Shown piece by piece: positions 34,195 through 44,272 of a stretch of DNA of 64,000 bases; the stretch's first letter is position 1, and each line of letters starts with the position of its first letter. The position numbers and the translations under genes were made by a program. Below the pieces are notes generated by a model. That model was not told the DNA's origin. It saw nothing but the letters and a program-made list of their open reading frames with translations, and made no database searches. This stretch comes from an uncultured Cellulophaga sp. (GTDB lineage: Bacteria; Bacteroidota; Bacteroidia; Flavobacteriales; Flavobacteriaceae): contig CANMEI010000004.1 of NCBI GenBank assembly GCA_947496695.1, positions 1 to 64,000 on the forward strand, in the 5' to 3' direction.

Positions 34195-35489
34195 AAATAA
34201 AGTAATGATAACAGATTAATAAGTAATAATACTGGGTTTAGCTCTTGTTTTTTACCTGAAAATAGTTTTAATAAACTATAGCTTAAAAAGCCAAATATAA
34301 TTCCGTTAGTAATGCTAAAAGTCAAAGGCATAAGAATCATTGTAAAAAATACAGGAATAGCTTCATCGGGCATACTCCAATTAATTTTGGTCAAAGGTTT
34401 CATCATAAAAGAGCCTACCAGGACTAAAGCTATAGAGCTAGCAATACTTGGTACTATTGATAACAGTGGTGAAAAAAATAAAAAAGGTAAAAATAAAAGT
34501 CCAGCCGTAATAGCAGTTATCCCTGTTTTACCACCTTCACGAATACCTACTGCAGACTCAATATACACAGTGCCTGAACTTGTACCTACGAGACCTGAAA
34601 ATATTGTGATAACAGCATCAACCATAAGTGATTTTTTTAGATTTTTAGGGTTTCCGTGTTCATCTTTATAACCAGAAGCTTCTGCTAGGCCTACGAATGT
34701 AGATAGACTATCAAATAAATCAGTAAAAGCAAAAACGAATATTACTGGAAGAAATGCATATTGAATTGAATCAATAAAATTGATTTTAAGGAAAAGACTA
34801 AAATCTGGCATTGAAAAAATTCCGGTATAATTAACTACAGTTGGCACTCCGTAATTTACTAAAGATGCATCGCCCCACCACCTACCTATTGGCCAAGCTA
34901 AAATGGTAGTTACTAAAATACCAATTACCATTGCTCCAGTTACTTTTCGTGCTATCAGTATAGCTGTAATTACTAAACCAATTAAAAATGTAATACATAT
35001 TGGGTTTTTCAATGAACCAATATGAACAAGAGTTACTACATCATCTACAATAAATCCTGCATTTTGAAAACCAATAAAACATATAAAAAGCCCTATACCG
35101 GCAGCAATAGCATAACGTAAAGCATGCGGAATAGCGTGAACTATTTTATCTCTAACCTTTAATATACTTAGTATTAAAAAGAGTACTCCTGACCAAAATA
35201 CAGCTCCAAGTGCTGCTTCATAACTTAACCCTAAACCAAGTACTGCTGTATACGTAAAAAATGCATTAAGCCCCATTCCTGGGGCTATTATAAAAGGATT
35301 TTTAGCATATAGTCCCATCGCGATACTTCCAAAAGAACATACTAAAACCGTTGAGGTTACCAATGCAGGAAATGGCATTCCAGTTTCTGAAAGAATTGCA
35401 GGGTTTACTATTATAATATAAAAGGTTGCCAGAAAAGAGCTAATCCCCGCTAGAATTTCAGTTCGTATATATTTATTTTTTTCTTTCAC
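34185..35489 (-). CDS. NCS2-family purine permease (AzgA-like)
   Basis: This 434-aa polytopic protein has about 12 membrane helices. The opening EILAGISSFLATFYIIIVNP, the APGMGLNAFF motif and TSSGTVYIESAVG are those of the AzgA/PbuG group, which import adenine, guanine or hypoxanthine with protons. It is the first gene of the pair with the exported nucleosidase, whose product, adenine, is a fitting substrate. Confidence 0.85.
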   Translation of the reverse strand: MKEKNKYIRTEILAGISSFLATFYIIIVNPAILSETGMPFPALVTSTVLVCSFGSIAMGLYAKNPFIIAPGMGLNAFFTYTAVLGLGLSYEAALGAVFWSGVLFLILSILKVRDKIVHAIPHALRYAIAAGIGLFICFIGFQNAGFIVDDVVTLVHIGSLKNPICITFLIGLVITAILIARKVTGAMVIGILVTTILAWPIGRWWGDASLVNYGVPTVVNYTGIFSMPDFSLFLKINFIDSIQYAFLPVIFVFAFTDLFDSLSTFVGLAEASGYKDEHGNPKNLKKSLMVDAVITIFSGLVGTSSGTVYIESAVGIREGGKTGITAITAGLLFLPFLFFSPLLSIVPSIASSIALVLVGSFMMKPLTKINWSMPDEAIPVFFTMILMPLTFSITNGIIFGFLSYSLLKLFSGKKQELNPVLLLINLLSLLYLWF

Positions 35490-35699
35490 TAAAAATAAAT
35501 ATAATAAGAAACACTTGCTTCTCCACCTTTTTATACTTGTTTTTCAATGCATTTATTAAATAAGCAATTAAAAGGTTTTTTATTATTAATAAAATACTTT
35601 ACATCTCTATTTATTTAAAAACAAGAATTATATTATTTTTAAATGAGTATTAATTAAAAATAGATTTTACTATGTAGTAAATATTAACTTTAAAATTAA

Positions 35700-38114
35700 T
35701 TAATTTTTTAAGAGTTTAGATACTGTAATATCTTGACTACCATAAACTTTAATAAAATATGTACCACTAGAAAAATTACTTAAATCAACCTCTTCACCAT
35801 CTGTTAATATTTTTTTTGCTAACAAAAGCCTTCCTGATATATCATAAATTTGAATCATAGAATTAATTGCTCCATCTATTGTTATTTCAGCATCAGTAGG
35901 AATAGGATATATTGTTAACTCTGTTAAATCTTCTGTTAAATCCTCTATGAATTCGTCTGTTAACTCTTCACTACTAATTGCTGAAGTATCAATATTAAAA
36001 TCTACATTTACGGTGATTCCATCAATAGACCATTTATTTGTAGTAGATATATTCTCTGTACCTATTGCAAAAGAATTTATTGCTTCTCCCCCAGTTAATA
36101 ATTCTAAATCAAACGTGTAATTACTAGAAGGGGCTTTTCCGTAAGTAATAATTAAATCGTCAAAACCGAAAGAAACGCTATCACCAGTTGACTGAGCATT
36201 TACTACAGTTACAGATTCAAAACTTGCTGAAATATTTTCTGTCGTAAGTGTTCCTCCATTGGCATTAAAATTAAGAATATTTATAGTGTTAATTGAGCTT
36301 ATCCATTCATTATCAACTCCTGTAAATAAATTATCATTAATGGTGGTTCCTACTGCAAATGATTTTTCAGTAGAGGCTCCACTAGATTCACCTGAAACTA
36401 TTGCATTCCCAGAAGATGGCGTTAATTCAATAGAAATTTGGTAGGTTGCCAAACCATCTGGTGCTGTTTGTATTTCTGAAATCATTGTAGCAACAGAATC
36501 TATACCATAATTAGTAGTTTCAGTTGCTTGTATTAGTATGCTTGAACTTATGGTTGTTTTTGTTTCCTCTCCTATTACACTTAATTCTACCAATCTATCT
36601 CTGGTTCCAGAAGCATCAGAAACTTGTAGTGTAAATTCATAGTCCGCTGTTGCAATTTCGGTTGGTGTACCGCTTAAGGTCCATATTCCAGCTTCTGTTT
36701 CTTCAATACTTAACCATTCTGGTTGGTTTACCAAAGTAATACTTGTTACTGTATCTCCTTCTGGATCCCAATAATCAATTCCCTCAACTAAAGTTTGTGA
36801 ATATGAAACTCCAATATAAGCATCTTGTAAAATAGTATAAGATCGTGACCAATTCGGAGCTCCTGGATATTGAAATTCTTTTAAATTTTCTTCTAACAAT
36901 TCTAATTGAGTTAGTGCAAAGCCTTGAAGTATTAGATTTTCTTGAGCACCACTATTTTCAAGATTTACAATTATAAGCGGTGTACCCCAACTGATGGCTC
37001 CACCATCAATTAAACCTACAGTATTCCATTCTACAAACTCTTCATCAGTTAAACAACCAACTGATCCTGAATTCCAAGATGTTGTACTTTGTTTAGGAAA
37101 AAAATGACCTACCACATTGTCATTCCAATCTCTTGTATCTGTAGTCAAAAAAGGTAAACCAGCATTTTCATTCATATATTCACAAATACCAAAATTACGA
37201 GTATACAGGCTTTCTGTTTCTACCATATCTCCTGCCCCACCAAATGGATGTCCAAAAGTATAATCGTCAAAAAGGGTTGGTGTTGAAAATGGTTTTGCTG
37301 CTGTACCTACGCTATTATTAAAAGAAACTGCAGCATCAGGATTACCTTCATGTACAGCATCTGCAAATGCTTGATAAATTCGTTGATCATCAACAAGTTC
37401 TGAACTAGGGTCATCACCACATTCAGTTTCCATAATATTATCTGCAGAATCAAAACACCAAGCATCGATTAAGTCTCCATAACGAATAGCGTATTCCTTT
37501 AAAATAAACTCTGCATAGCAAAACATATAGGGACGACGATCGTTAACTCCATCAGTATGGTAAGTCTGACTATTAATAAATTCCTGAACTGTTTCATCAG
37601 TATCACAATAAGCTTCCCATCGTTCTGAAATATCAGGAAAAGCATCCGGAATATTTTCTTCTGTTCTTACTAATAAATTATAAGAATTCACATAAATTTC
37701 TGTCTTTAATCCTGCTGCCCGTACTGCTAGAAGCCATTCTAAAAGTGGATCATCTGCTGTTGCTCTTGGAACAATTAAATTAATTGGAAATCCGTCATCA
37801 TCTCTATCACCTTGCCAAAGTTCTTCTAAAATAGAATGTGGCGCCACATGAACTGGAGAATAAATACTTGGATTAGTCAGAGGAAGTTGAATATAATCAA
37901 CTGTTCTTAAATGTGCTATTTGTTCTAAAAAAGGATCAATAGAGATACCTTCTATATTTCCATTATAACTCTTTTCAGGAAGCCACAGCAAACCTAATGA
38001 ACCGCGCATCCAATCAGCTCTTAAACCTTGATCTGGATCTGTAAAATCTTGTGCTTTTAATAAAAAAAAGAAGAATAAAACAGCAATGGTAAATACTTTT
38101 TTTAGCATAATCAT
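35700..38114 (-). CDS. Secreted multidomain protein with T9SS sorting domain, possible glycoside hydrolase
   Basis: This is an 804-aa protein. The start is either ATG 38114 or 38108 (MLKKVFTIAV, a better signal peptide start). The catalytic-looking N-terminal part (about 25-410) has barrel-like motifs: LWLPEKSYNG, DAWCFDSADNIMETE, PFLTTDTRDWNDN and GAISWGTPLIIVN. These faintly recall alpha-L-fucosidase-type TIM barrels, but I cannot assign a family. A He_PIG-type Ig domain follows (about 435-520), then beta-rich modules. The C-terminal 75 residues (LTIYPIPTDAEITIDG ... GTYFIKVYGSQ) are a type A sorting signal for type IX secretion. It is likely surface-bound or secreted and may act on a polysaccharide. 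Confidence 0.65.
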   Translation of the reverse strand: MIMLKKVFTIAVLFFFFLLKAQDFTDPDQGLRADWMRGSLGLLWLPEKSYNGNIEGISIDPFLEQIAHLRTVDYIQLPLTNPSIYSPVHVAPHSILEELWQGDRDDDGFPINLIVPRATADDPLLEWLLAVRAAGLKTEIYVNSYNLLVRTEENIPDAFPDISERWEAYCDTDETVQEFINSQTYHTDGVNDRRPYMFCYAEFILKEYAIRYGDLIDAWCFDSADNIMETECGDDPSSELVDDQRIYQAFADAVHEGNPDAAVSFNNSVGTAAKPFSTPTLFDDYTFGHPFGGAGDMVETESLYTRNFGICEYMNENAGLPFLTTDTRDWNDNVVGHFFPKQSTTSWNSGSVGCLTDEEFVEWNTVGLIDGGAISWGTPLIIVNLENSGAQENLILQGFALTQLELLEENLKEFQYPGAPNWSRSYTILQDAYIGVSYSQTLVEGIDYWDPEGDTVTSITLVNQPEWLSIEETEAGIWTLSGTPTEIATADYEFTLQVSDASGTRDRLVELSVIGEETKTTISSSILIQATETTNYGIDSVATMISEIQTAPDGLATYQISIELTPSSGNAIVSGESSGASTEKSFAVGTTINDNLFTGVDNEWISSINTINILNFNANGGTLTTENISASFESVTVVNAQSTGDSVSFGFDDLIITYGKAPSSNYTFDLELLTGGEAINSFAIGTENISTTNKWSIDGITVNVDFNIDTSAISSEELTDEFIEDLTEDLTELTIYPIPTDAEITIDGAINSMIQIYDISGRLLLAKKILTDGEEVDLSNFSSGTYFIKVYGSQDITVSKLLKN

Positions 38115-38469
38115 TTAATATTTAAATTTTTGTAAGATGGGGATAGTATATACGGATAGTATTACCTATTTAGCTGATAATTAATTTTTTAACTTCTTAC
38201 AATGACTAAACTCATATTAAATAAAACATATATTGTTACTTTATTTATTCATAAAAAATAAAACTATGTACTACTGTAATAGCCTATTGATACAGATATG
38301 TGATGTTAAATATGCTTGATTCTTTACAGGCTCAAAAAAAATAAAATAACTTGTAATTAAGTGAAAATATTTATAATATTATTTCTATATATTTTTAAAT
38401 CTTAAAACAAAAAAGTTCCAAAACATAAATGTTTTGGAACTTTTTTGTTTTTATTGTATTATTTTACTA
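38115..38469. other. Intergenic stretch with one terminator
   Basis: Apart from the bidirectional terminator at 38407-38449, no gene, repeat or RNA is visible. The sequence upstream of the T9SS cargo gene is AT-rich. Confidence 0.5.
38407..38449. terminator. Strong terminator hairpin downstream of the nitroreductase
   Basis: AACAAAAAAGTTCCAAAAC pairs with GTTTTGGAACTTTTTTGTT around a 6-base loop, with A and T runs on both sides. It serves the minus-strand nitroreductase gene and would also block plus-strand read-through. Confidence 0.85.
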
Positions 38470-39144
38470 TTATTTCCATGTTACAATATCTTCAAAATCT
38501 CTTCTAGATTTGGCATGAGACGGTGCTTCTTTTCTATAACCAAAAGCGACCATAAATGACAAACCGTATTTATCAGTATCTACTCCAAATTTATCTCTTA
38601 ATAATACTTCTGCATTTTCTTGGTGAAAACCTTCAATTGGGCAAGAATCTATACCTGCTAATGCTGCTGATGTCATCATATTACTTAAAGCAATATAACT
38701 TTGTTTAGAAGACCAATCAAATAGTTTTTTATCAGTATCTAAATTAAAATCACGTTCTTGAAACTCTCTGTAAAATTTAGAATACATTTCAATAACATCA
38801 TCTGGAAGTTGCTTAACGTTTTTCATCATGTGCATAATATATTCTGTATCATGTTTTACCATTGGCGCCTTCATTGCTAAACCTAAAATAAAATGACTAG
38901 CGGTATCTAATTTTAAAGGAGCTCCCCAAGCTACAGGTTTTAACAACTCACGTAATTCTTTATCTTGTACCACTATAAAATGCCAAGGTTCAAAACCAAA
39001 TGAACTTGGTGACAAATGTGCTGTTTCTAATATGAATTTAATATCTTGATTTGATACTTTTTTAGTGGAATCAAATTCTTTTGTTGCATGTCTGAACTTA
39101 AACGCATTTAAAATATCTTCCGTAGCAATGTTTGGTGTATTCAT
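38470..39144 (-). CDS. NAD(P)H-dependent nitroreductase family oxidoreductase
   Basis: This is a 224-aa flavin (FMN) enzyme of the nitroreductase fold. Features are the FRHATKEFD start, LSPSSFGFEPWHFIVV (FMN contact), SCPIEGF and the C-terminal VAFGYRKEAP. It is closest to the NfsB-like group, which reduces nitro compounds and quinones. The gene is monocistronic, with a good -7 box upstream and a terminator after it. Confidence 0.85.
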   Translation of the reverse strand: MNTPNIATEDILNAFKFRHATKEFDSTKKVSNQDIKFILETAHLSPSSFGFEPWHFIVVQDKELRELLKPVAWGAPLKLDTASHFILGLAMKAPMVKHDTEYIMHMMKNVKQLPDDVIEMYSKFYREFQERDFNLDTDKKLFDWSSKQSYIALSNMMTSAALAGIDSCPIEGFHQENAEVLLRDKFGVDTDKYGLSFMVAFGYRKEAPSHAKSRRDFEDIVTWK

Positions 39145-39180
39145 TTTATAAGTTTAAAAAGTTGTTTTTAATTTATACTA

Positions 39181-39188
39181 CAAAGATA
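39181..39188 (-). promoter_or_regulatory. -7 box of the nitroreductase gene
   Basis: TATCTTTG on the minus strand matches TAnnTTTG exactly, 36 bases before ATG 39144. No clear -33 element is at the expected distance. Confidence 0.5.
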
Positions 39189-39356
39189 TATCTAGAATAT
39201 TCTTTTTTTAAAGTACAAAAAAAGGTGATTAAGGTATAAAAAAAGGTTTTTTAAAGGTGAAATTCTTTAATTCAAATAAAAACGCTTGTAAATATTCTTT
39301 TTTTAACATTAAATAGCGCAATAGAAGATGTTTAACCTTGATTAATACCTATTACT

Positions 39357-40838
39357 TTATTCCTTTTTTAAATCTTTTATAAAATATGCAAACATAATTA
39401 TAATGAAAAAAGCAAAGGGTAATGAGGTAACAATTAGCAAGCGTTGTACGGCTTGTAAAACATCTATTTCTGGGTGAATATTACCTAAGAGTACTATAGC
39501 AATAGCTGCTAACAATATAAATACAGACCAAATTACACGGTGCGATTTGTTTGGATTTTTAGAGCCATTATCTGTAAACATACTCAATACAAATACCGCA
39601 GAATCTACCGAGGTTATTAAAAAGCTAATTAATAAGAAAATAGAAGTAATATTTAAAAAAGTAGCAAATGGATATTGTTGAAAAAACACAAATATTGAAG
39701 AAAACACATTACCAAATTCATTGTTGTAAACGCCCCATTCTTCAATTAAAGTAAAGGCTGAAGTTCCAAAAACTGAAAACCAAAAAAATGTTCCGATTGA
39801 TGGAATTATTAAGACTCCTAACAAAAGTTCTCTTATAGTTCGTCCTTTTGATATGCGAGCTATAAATATACCTGTAAACGGAGCCCAAGCTAGCCAGAAA
39901 GCCCAATAATAAAAGGTCCAACCTGTTAAGAAGTCTAATCCAGGATTGTATGATCCTATAGCTAAACTCATTGGGATAAAATCTATAATATAATAATAAG
40001 TTGCAGTTGCAAATGAAACTAAAATAGCCCCCATATCACTTGTAACAAATACAAATATTAAAATGAAAAAAGTGACAATAATATTTAGTTTTGAGAATAT
40101 TTTTATTCCTTTATTTACACCTTGCCAAGCAGAATAACAAGCTATTGCTGAAATTAAAAAACAAAGTAAAATAGTCGTTAGTAAACCAAAATCACTATCG
40201 GTTATATGGTTAAGACCTCCTTTTATTTGAGTAGTTCCTAAACCAACAGCCGCTATCAACCCAAATACAGTAGTGATTATAGTAAGTATATCTACACTGC
40301 TTTTTAGATCTTTATTTTTTAAGTGATCATCAATCGTTGCACTTATTTTAACTTTCTTTTTCTTTACGTGCAAAGCATAACCAACAATTACCGCAAAAAG
40401 ACCGTAAAAAGCCCAAGCTGTAAAACCCCACTGATAAAAGGTAAACTCTAAGGCTAGTATCTCCGCTGGTAAACTAGATGAATATGGTGGATTTTGTTGC
40501 ATAAATACAGGCTCTTGTACTGCTCGTAATAAAATACCAGACCCCATACCTGCACTATACAACATAGCTATCCATGACCAAAGTGAATACTCTGGTTTGG
40601 TAGTTGGTTTTCCAAGTTTTATAGTTCCATATTTAGAAAAAGCTACAATAAACAGGGCTAAAACACAACCAAAACCCAAATAAAGATAAAAATAACCAAA
40701 GTAATTTCTCACCCATAATGATGCTTGATCGATAGCATTATAGCTTGCTTCTGTTGCAAAAAAAACAAATAAGGTAGCTATAAATAGGATACTTATTGAA
40801 ACAACTAAAACAAAATATTTAGTGATAAATTTTAACAT
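39357..40838 (-). CDS. BCCT-family betaine/choline/carnitine transporter
   Basis: This 493-aa protein with 12 predicted helices carries the BCCT marks GMGSGILLRAVQEP and the aromatic-rich helix FYYWAFWLAWAPFTGIF ISKGRT. It imports compatible solutes, expected in a marine bacterium for osmotic balance. It is divergent from the SDR-ALDH pair, with 165 bp between, which might hint at metabolism of a transported amine, though nothing proves that. Confidence 0.88.
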   Translation of the reverse strand: MLKFITKYFVLVVSISILFIATLFVFFATEASYNAIDQASLWVRNYFGYFYLYLGFGCVLALFIVAFSKYGTIKLGKPTTKPEYSLWSWIAMLYSAGMGSGILLRAVQEPVFMQQNPPYSSSLPAEILALEFTFYQWGFTAWAFYGLFAVIVGYALHVKKKKVKISATIDDHLKNKDLKSSVDILTIITTVFGLIAAVGLGTTQIKGGLNHITDSDFGLLTTILLCFLISAIACYSAWQGVNKGIKIFSKLNIIVTFFILIFVFVTSDMGAILVSFATATYYYIIDFIPMSLAIGSYNPGLDFLTGWTFYYWAFWLAWAPFTGIFIARISKGRTIRELLLGVLIIPSIGTFFWFSVFGTSAFTLIEEWGVYNNEFGNVFSSIFVFFQQYPFATFLNITSIFLLISFLITSVDSAVFVLSMFTDNGSKNPNKSHRVIWSVFILLAAIAIVLLGNIHPEIDVLQAVQRLLIVTSLPFAFFIIIMFAYFIKDLKKE

Positions 40839-40972
40839 AGTTATACAATTGGGTTTTTGTAAAAATAGAAAATATAAGAGTCCATATTAAAATTTAGAAA
40901 TTTAACTTTTTCTATTTATCATATCAATCAATTCTAAAATGTATCTAGTCAATCAACATTCTCTGTTGTTTA

Positions 40973-40980
40973 TAAATTTG
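40973..40980 (+). promoter_or_regulatory. -7 box of the SDR-aldehyde dehydrogenase operon
   Basis: TAAATTTG is a perfect TAnnTTTG, 24 bases before ATG 41004. The -33 region is weak. Confidence 0.5.
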
Positions 40981-41003
40981 GTACTTACAAAAAATAAATA
41001 CAT

Positions 41004-41744
41004 ATGAAAATAGATAATAAAGTAATTATAATTACAGGAGCATCAAGCGGAATTGGTAAAGCAACAGCTCATAAGTTAGCTGAAAATGGCGCCAAAGTTG
41101 TATTAATGGCTCGAAGTGAAGATGACTTAAATGATTTAAAAACTGAAATAGAAAAAAACAATGGTGAAGCTTTAGTTGTTGCAGGAGATGTTACTAAAGT
41201 TGAAGACTTTAAAAATGTTGTTTTAAAAACTATAGAAAAATATGGCAGTGTAAACGGGTTAATTAATAATGCTGGTTTAATGCCTCTTTCATTTATTGAA
41301 AAGTTAAAAACTGATGAGTGGGACAAAATGGTTGATGTAAATATAAAAGGAGTTTTAAATGGCGTAGCCGCAGTTCTACCTGAGTTAAAATCAAATAAAG
41401 GTGGTAACATTATAAACATATCATCAATGGCTGCACATCGTTATTTTCCTGGTGGTGCCGTTTATTGTGCAACTAAAGCTGCCGTAAAAATGTTTTCTGA
41501 AGGATTACGTCAAGAATTAGCACCAAAATATGGTATTAATATAACTTCAATTGAACCTGGTGCCGTAGCAACAAACCTCACCAGTTCAATTACTGACGAA
41601 GATGTTAAGGAAAAAATGCAAGCTATGTTTGAAATGGAAGCTCTAGAAGCTGAAGATATAGCAAATGCAATTTATTACGCATTGACTCAACCTGATAGAG
41701 TCAATATCAATGATGTTTATATCGTACCGAGTGAACAACAGTAA
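41004..41744 (+). CDS. Short-chain dehydrogenase/reductase
   Basis: This 246-aa classical SDR has TGASSGIG (11-18) for NAD(P) binding, NNAG near 90, and the active-site Tyr 154 and Lys 158 (YCATK). Arg at position 37 (MARSED) favours NADP. It is similar to YdfG-like and serine/3-hydroxy-acid dehydrogenases. The substrate cannot be told. It is followed after 25 bp by the aldehyde dehydrogenase. Confidence 0.85.
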   Translation: MKIDNKVIIITGASSGIGKATAHKLAENGAKVVLMARSEDDLNDLKTEIEKNNGEALVVAGDVTKVEDFKNVVLKTIEKYGSVNGLINNAGLMPLSFIEKLKTDEWDKMVDVNIKGVLNGVAAVLPELKSNKGGNIINISSMAAHRYFPGGAVYCATKAAVKMFSEGLRQELAPKYGINITSIEPGAVATNLTSSITDEDVKEKMQAMFEMEALEAEDIANAIYYALTQPDRVNINDVYIVPSEQQ

Positions 41745-41769
41745 TAATAAAAATTTAAAAAATAATATT

Positions 41770-43167
41770 ATGACTACTAAAACAAAACAAGATACTTTCG
41801 ACACTATCAATCCAGCTACTGGAAAAAAGATTGCTTCTTATGAATATATGACTGATAGTGAAGTTGAGAGTACAATTCAAAAATCGCAAGAAGCTTTTCT
41901 AAAATGGAAAACAAAAACGGTTGAAGAACGTGCAAAAGTTATTACTGCTATTGGTGAAGAGTTACAAAATTATAAATCCGAATTAGCTACTCTAATGACT
42001 GATGAAATGGGTAAACTCTTAAAGCAAAGCTTACAAGAGGTTGATATTTGTTCTGCTATATGCAAATACACAGCAGAAAATGCCCCGGAAGAATTAAAAA
42101 ATGAAGAGCGTACACTTTTAAATGGTGGAAAAGGAATAATAACCTATTCTCCAATGGGAATCATTTATGGTATTCAACCTTGGAACTATCCTTCTTATCA
42201 AGTTATTCGGTATACAATTGCTAATTTAATAGCAGGTAATAGTATACTCTTAAAACACGCATCAAATGTTACAGGAACAGCAAAACTATTAAAATCTATA
42301 TTTGATACAGCAGGTTTGCCAAGTGGCTTATTCTCCGTTTTAGTAATCAATCATGAGCAATCAGATGCTATTATTGACCATAAATTAGTACGAGGCGTCA
42401 CCTTAACTGGTAGTCCAATTGCTGGAGAAAAAATCGCAGAAAAAGCAGGTAAGGCTCTTAAAAAAACAGTACTAGAGTTAGGTAGTAATGATGCTTATTT
42501 AATTCTTGATGATGCAGATATAGATTTGGCTGTAGAAAAAAGTGTGATGGGTAGAATTTATAATAATGGTGAAACATGTATTGCCGCTAAGCGTTTTGTT
42601 GCTACCGAAGCAGTTTATGAAGAATTTAAAGAAAAATTTGTAAACGCAATGAAAGCTTTAAAGTTAGGCGACCCAAAACAAGATGAAACTGAATTAGGAC
42701 CTATGGCTCGTGAAGATTTACGAGATAAAATTCACCAACAAGTTCAAGAAAGTGTCGAAAAAGGTGCTACAATTTTATGCGGAGGTAAAATTCTTGAAAA
42801 AGAAGGCTACTACTACCCTGCAACAGTATTAGGTAATGTTACAAAAGGGCAACCAGCTTATGATGATGAATTATTCGGCCCTGTTGCTTCACTAATAAAA
42901 GCTAAAGACAACGAAGATGCTATGCGTATTGCAAATGACAGTCGTTTTGGTCTTGGTGGAGGTATTTTTTCTAGAGATGAGAAAAAGGCTATTGATTTAG
43001 CTGAAAAACATTTTGATACAGGAATGGTTTTTATTAATTCTTTTGGTACTGCTGAACCAATGATGCCTTTTGGTGGCGTTAAAGATTCTGGCTATGGTAG
43101 AGAGCATGGAGGTTTTGGTATAAAAGAATTTGTTAATGTAAAGTCTATTATGATGACAGAAGATTAG
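41770..43167 (+). CDS. NAD(P)-dependent aldehyde dehydrogenase, succinate-semialdehyde type
   Basis: Start at ATG 41770 (MTTKTKQDTFDTINPATGK). An earlier in-frame codon inside the SDR gene is rejected because it adds residues foreign to the family. The protein is 465 aa, with catalytic Cys 270 (GETCIAAKR), the general base Glu in VLELGSNDAY, and the cofactor motif LTGSPIAGEK. It groups by motif with GabD/Sad-like enzymes, which oxidise succinate semialdehyde. With the SDR it may interconvert an alcohol, an aldehyde and an acid. A terminator follows. Confidence 0.82.
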   Translation: MTTKTKQDTFDTINPATGKKIASYEYMTDSEVESTIQKSQEAFLKWKTKTVEERAKVITAIGEELQNYKSELATLMTDEMGKLLKQSLQEVDICSAICKYTAENAPEELKNEERTLLNGGKGIITYSPMGIIYGIQPWNYPSYQVIRYTIANLIAGNSILLKHASNVTGTAKLLKSIFDTAGLPSGLFSVLVINHEQSDAIIDHKLVRGVTLTGSPIAGEKIAEKAGKALKKTVLELGSNDAYLILDDADIDLAVEKSVMGRIYNNGETCIAAKRFVATEAVYEEFKEKFVNAMKALKLGDPKQDETELGPMAREDLRDKIHQQVQESVEKGATILCGGKILEKEGYYYPATVLGNVTKGQPAYDDELFGPVASLIKAKDNEDAMRIANDSRFGLGGGIFSRDEKKAIDLAEKHFDTGMVFINSFGTAEPMMPFGGVKDSGYGREHGGFGIKEFVNVKSIMMTED

Positions 43168-43190
43168 TAACCTGAATAAAATATAAATAA

Positions 43191-43222
43191 CAAAAAAGCA
43201 TCCATAGATTGGGTGCTTTTTG
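43191..43222 (+). terminator. Terminator after the aldehyde dehydrogenase
   Basis: CAAAAAAGCATCC pairs with GGGTGCTTTTTG (one G-T pair) around a 7-base loop, with T run. Confidence 0.75.
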
Positions 43223-43294
43223 TATTTAAATACATTTTATGGTATAAATAATGGTTTTTAACCAGTGTTTATATAATGAAAACACATATTTATA

Positions 43295-43302
43295 TATATT
43301 TG
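43295..43302 (+). promoter_or_regulatory. -7 box of the AraC-type regulator gene
   Basis: TATATTTG matches TAnnTTTG exactly, 30 bases before ATG 43332. Confidence 0.45.
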
Positions 43303-43331
43303 ATAATGTAATTTATGAAAACAGTATATAA

Positions 43332-44222
43332 ATGCAAGTATTACAAACCAGTAAACCTTTTGAAATACAAGAAATAGAACTAACTGACTGGAAACAACGC
43401 CCAGTAAAAAATAATTTTTTTGAGTTGGTTTTAATTAAAGAAGGTGAAGGAACTCAGTGTATAAATTATAATGAACACACTTATGATAAAGGAAGTGTTT
43501 TTTTGTTACCGCCATTAAAATGCCATTCATTTACTATTGAAAAACCTACGCAATTTATTTTTTTAAAGTTTACAGACTCTTTTTTTAAAAATATAAATAA
43601 AATTACAATTGATAGAAATGAGTGGTTTAAAGAAGCATCATATATATTATCAAATTACAACCAATTACCTGGCGATATAATTAAGAATGATATAGATCGT
43701 AATCATTTAGAAAGTTTAATTAAAATGATTCTACAAGAGTCAAGAAGTTTTGGTGAAGAATCTATTAATCTAATTACCAGCTTAATGACTAGTGTTTTAG
43801 AGCTTTTAATTCGAAATATAAAAAAAAGTAATTATTTTGAAGTAGCGAAAAATAATTCAGACAATAGAATTACAAAAATGCTCACCTACATTAATGAAAA
43901 CATTGACAAAACAGAATTATTAAAAGTTGAAAATTTAGCCTCTGTTTTTACGATGTCTCCTACTTATGTAAGTGAATTTTTCAAAAAACAAGTTCACATA
44001 TCATTACGAGAATATATTATTAAAGCAAAGCTTAAATTAGTAGAGATTCGTTTATTAAATTCAGATTTTACATTAACTCAAATTGCCGATGATTTGGGTT
44101 TTACTGATGTTAGTCATTTATCAAAAACCTTTAAGAAATATGTAGGCATATCAATTCGTGAATTTAAAAATAATGGTGAGTATATGCTATTAAAACGTAA
44201 TGTTTGTAAAGGAATAAATTAA
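43332..44222 (+). CDS. AraC-family transcription regulator
   Basis: This 296-aa protein has an N-terminal cupin-type sensing domain (about 20-110; YDKGSVFLLPPLKCHSF) and a C-terminal pair of helix-turn-helix motifs (about 190-285; ENLASVFTMSPTYVSEFFKK and LTQIADDLGFTDVSHLSKTF). The layout is typical of ligand-sensing AraC activators. It lies downstream of the SDR-ALDH operon, in the same direction but with its own promoter, and may control that operon. The ligand is unknown. Confidence 0.85.
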   Translation: MQVLQTSKPFEIQEIELTDWKQRPVKNNFFELVLIKEGEGTQCINYNEHTYDKGSVFLLPPLKCHSFTIEKPTQFIFLKFTDSFFKNINKITIDRNEWFKEASYILSNYNQLPGDIIKNDIDRNHLESLIKMILQESRSFGEESINLITSLMTSVLELLIRNIKKSNYFEVAKNNSDNRITKMLTYINENIDKTELLKVENLASVFTMSPTYVSEFFKKQVHISLREYIIKAKLKLVEIRLLNSDFTLTQIADDLGFTDVSHLSKTFKKYVGISIREFKNNGEYMLLKRNVCKGIN

Positions 44223-44272
44223 TAAAAACGGTTATAGTTTACAAAAAAAAAATCAATTAAACCATTAATTCT

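Noticed and set aside
41710..41769. Upstream extension of the aldehyde dehydrogenase
   Set aside because: It overlaps the end of the SDR gene and adds residues unlike the family; ATG 41770 gives a normal N-terminus.
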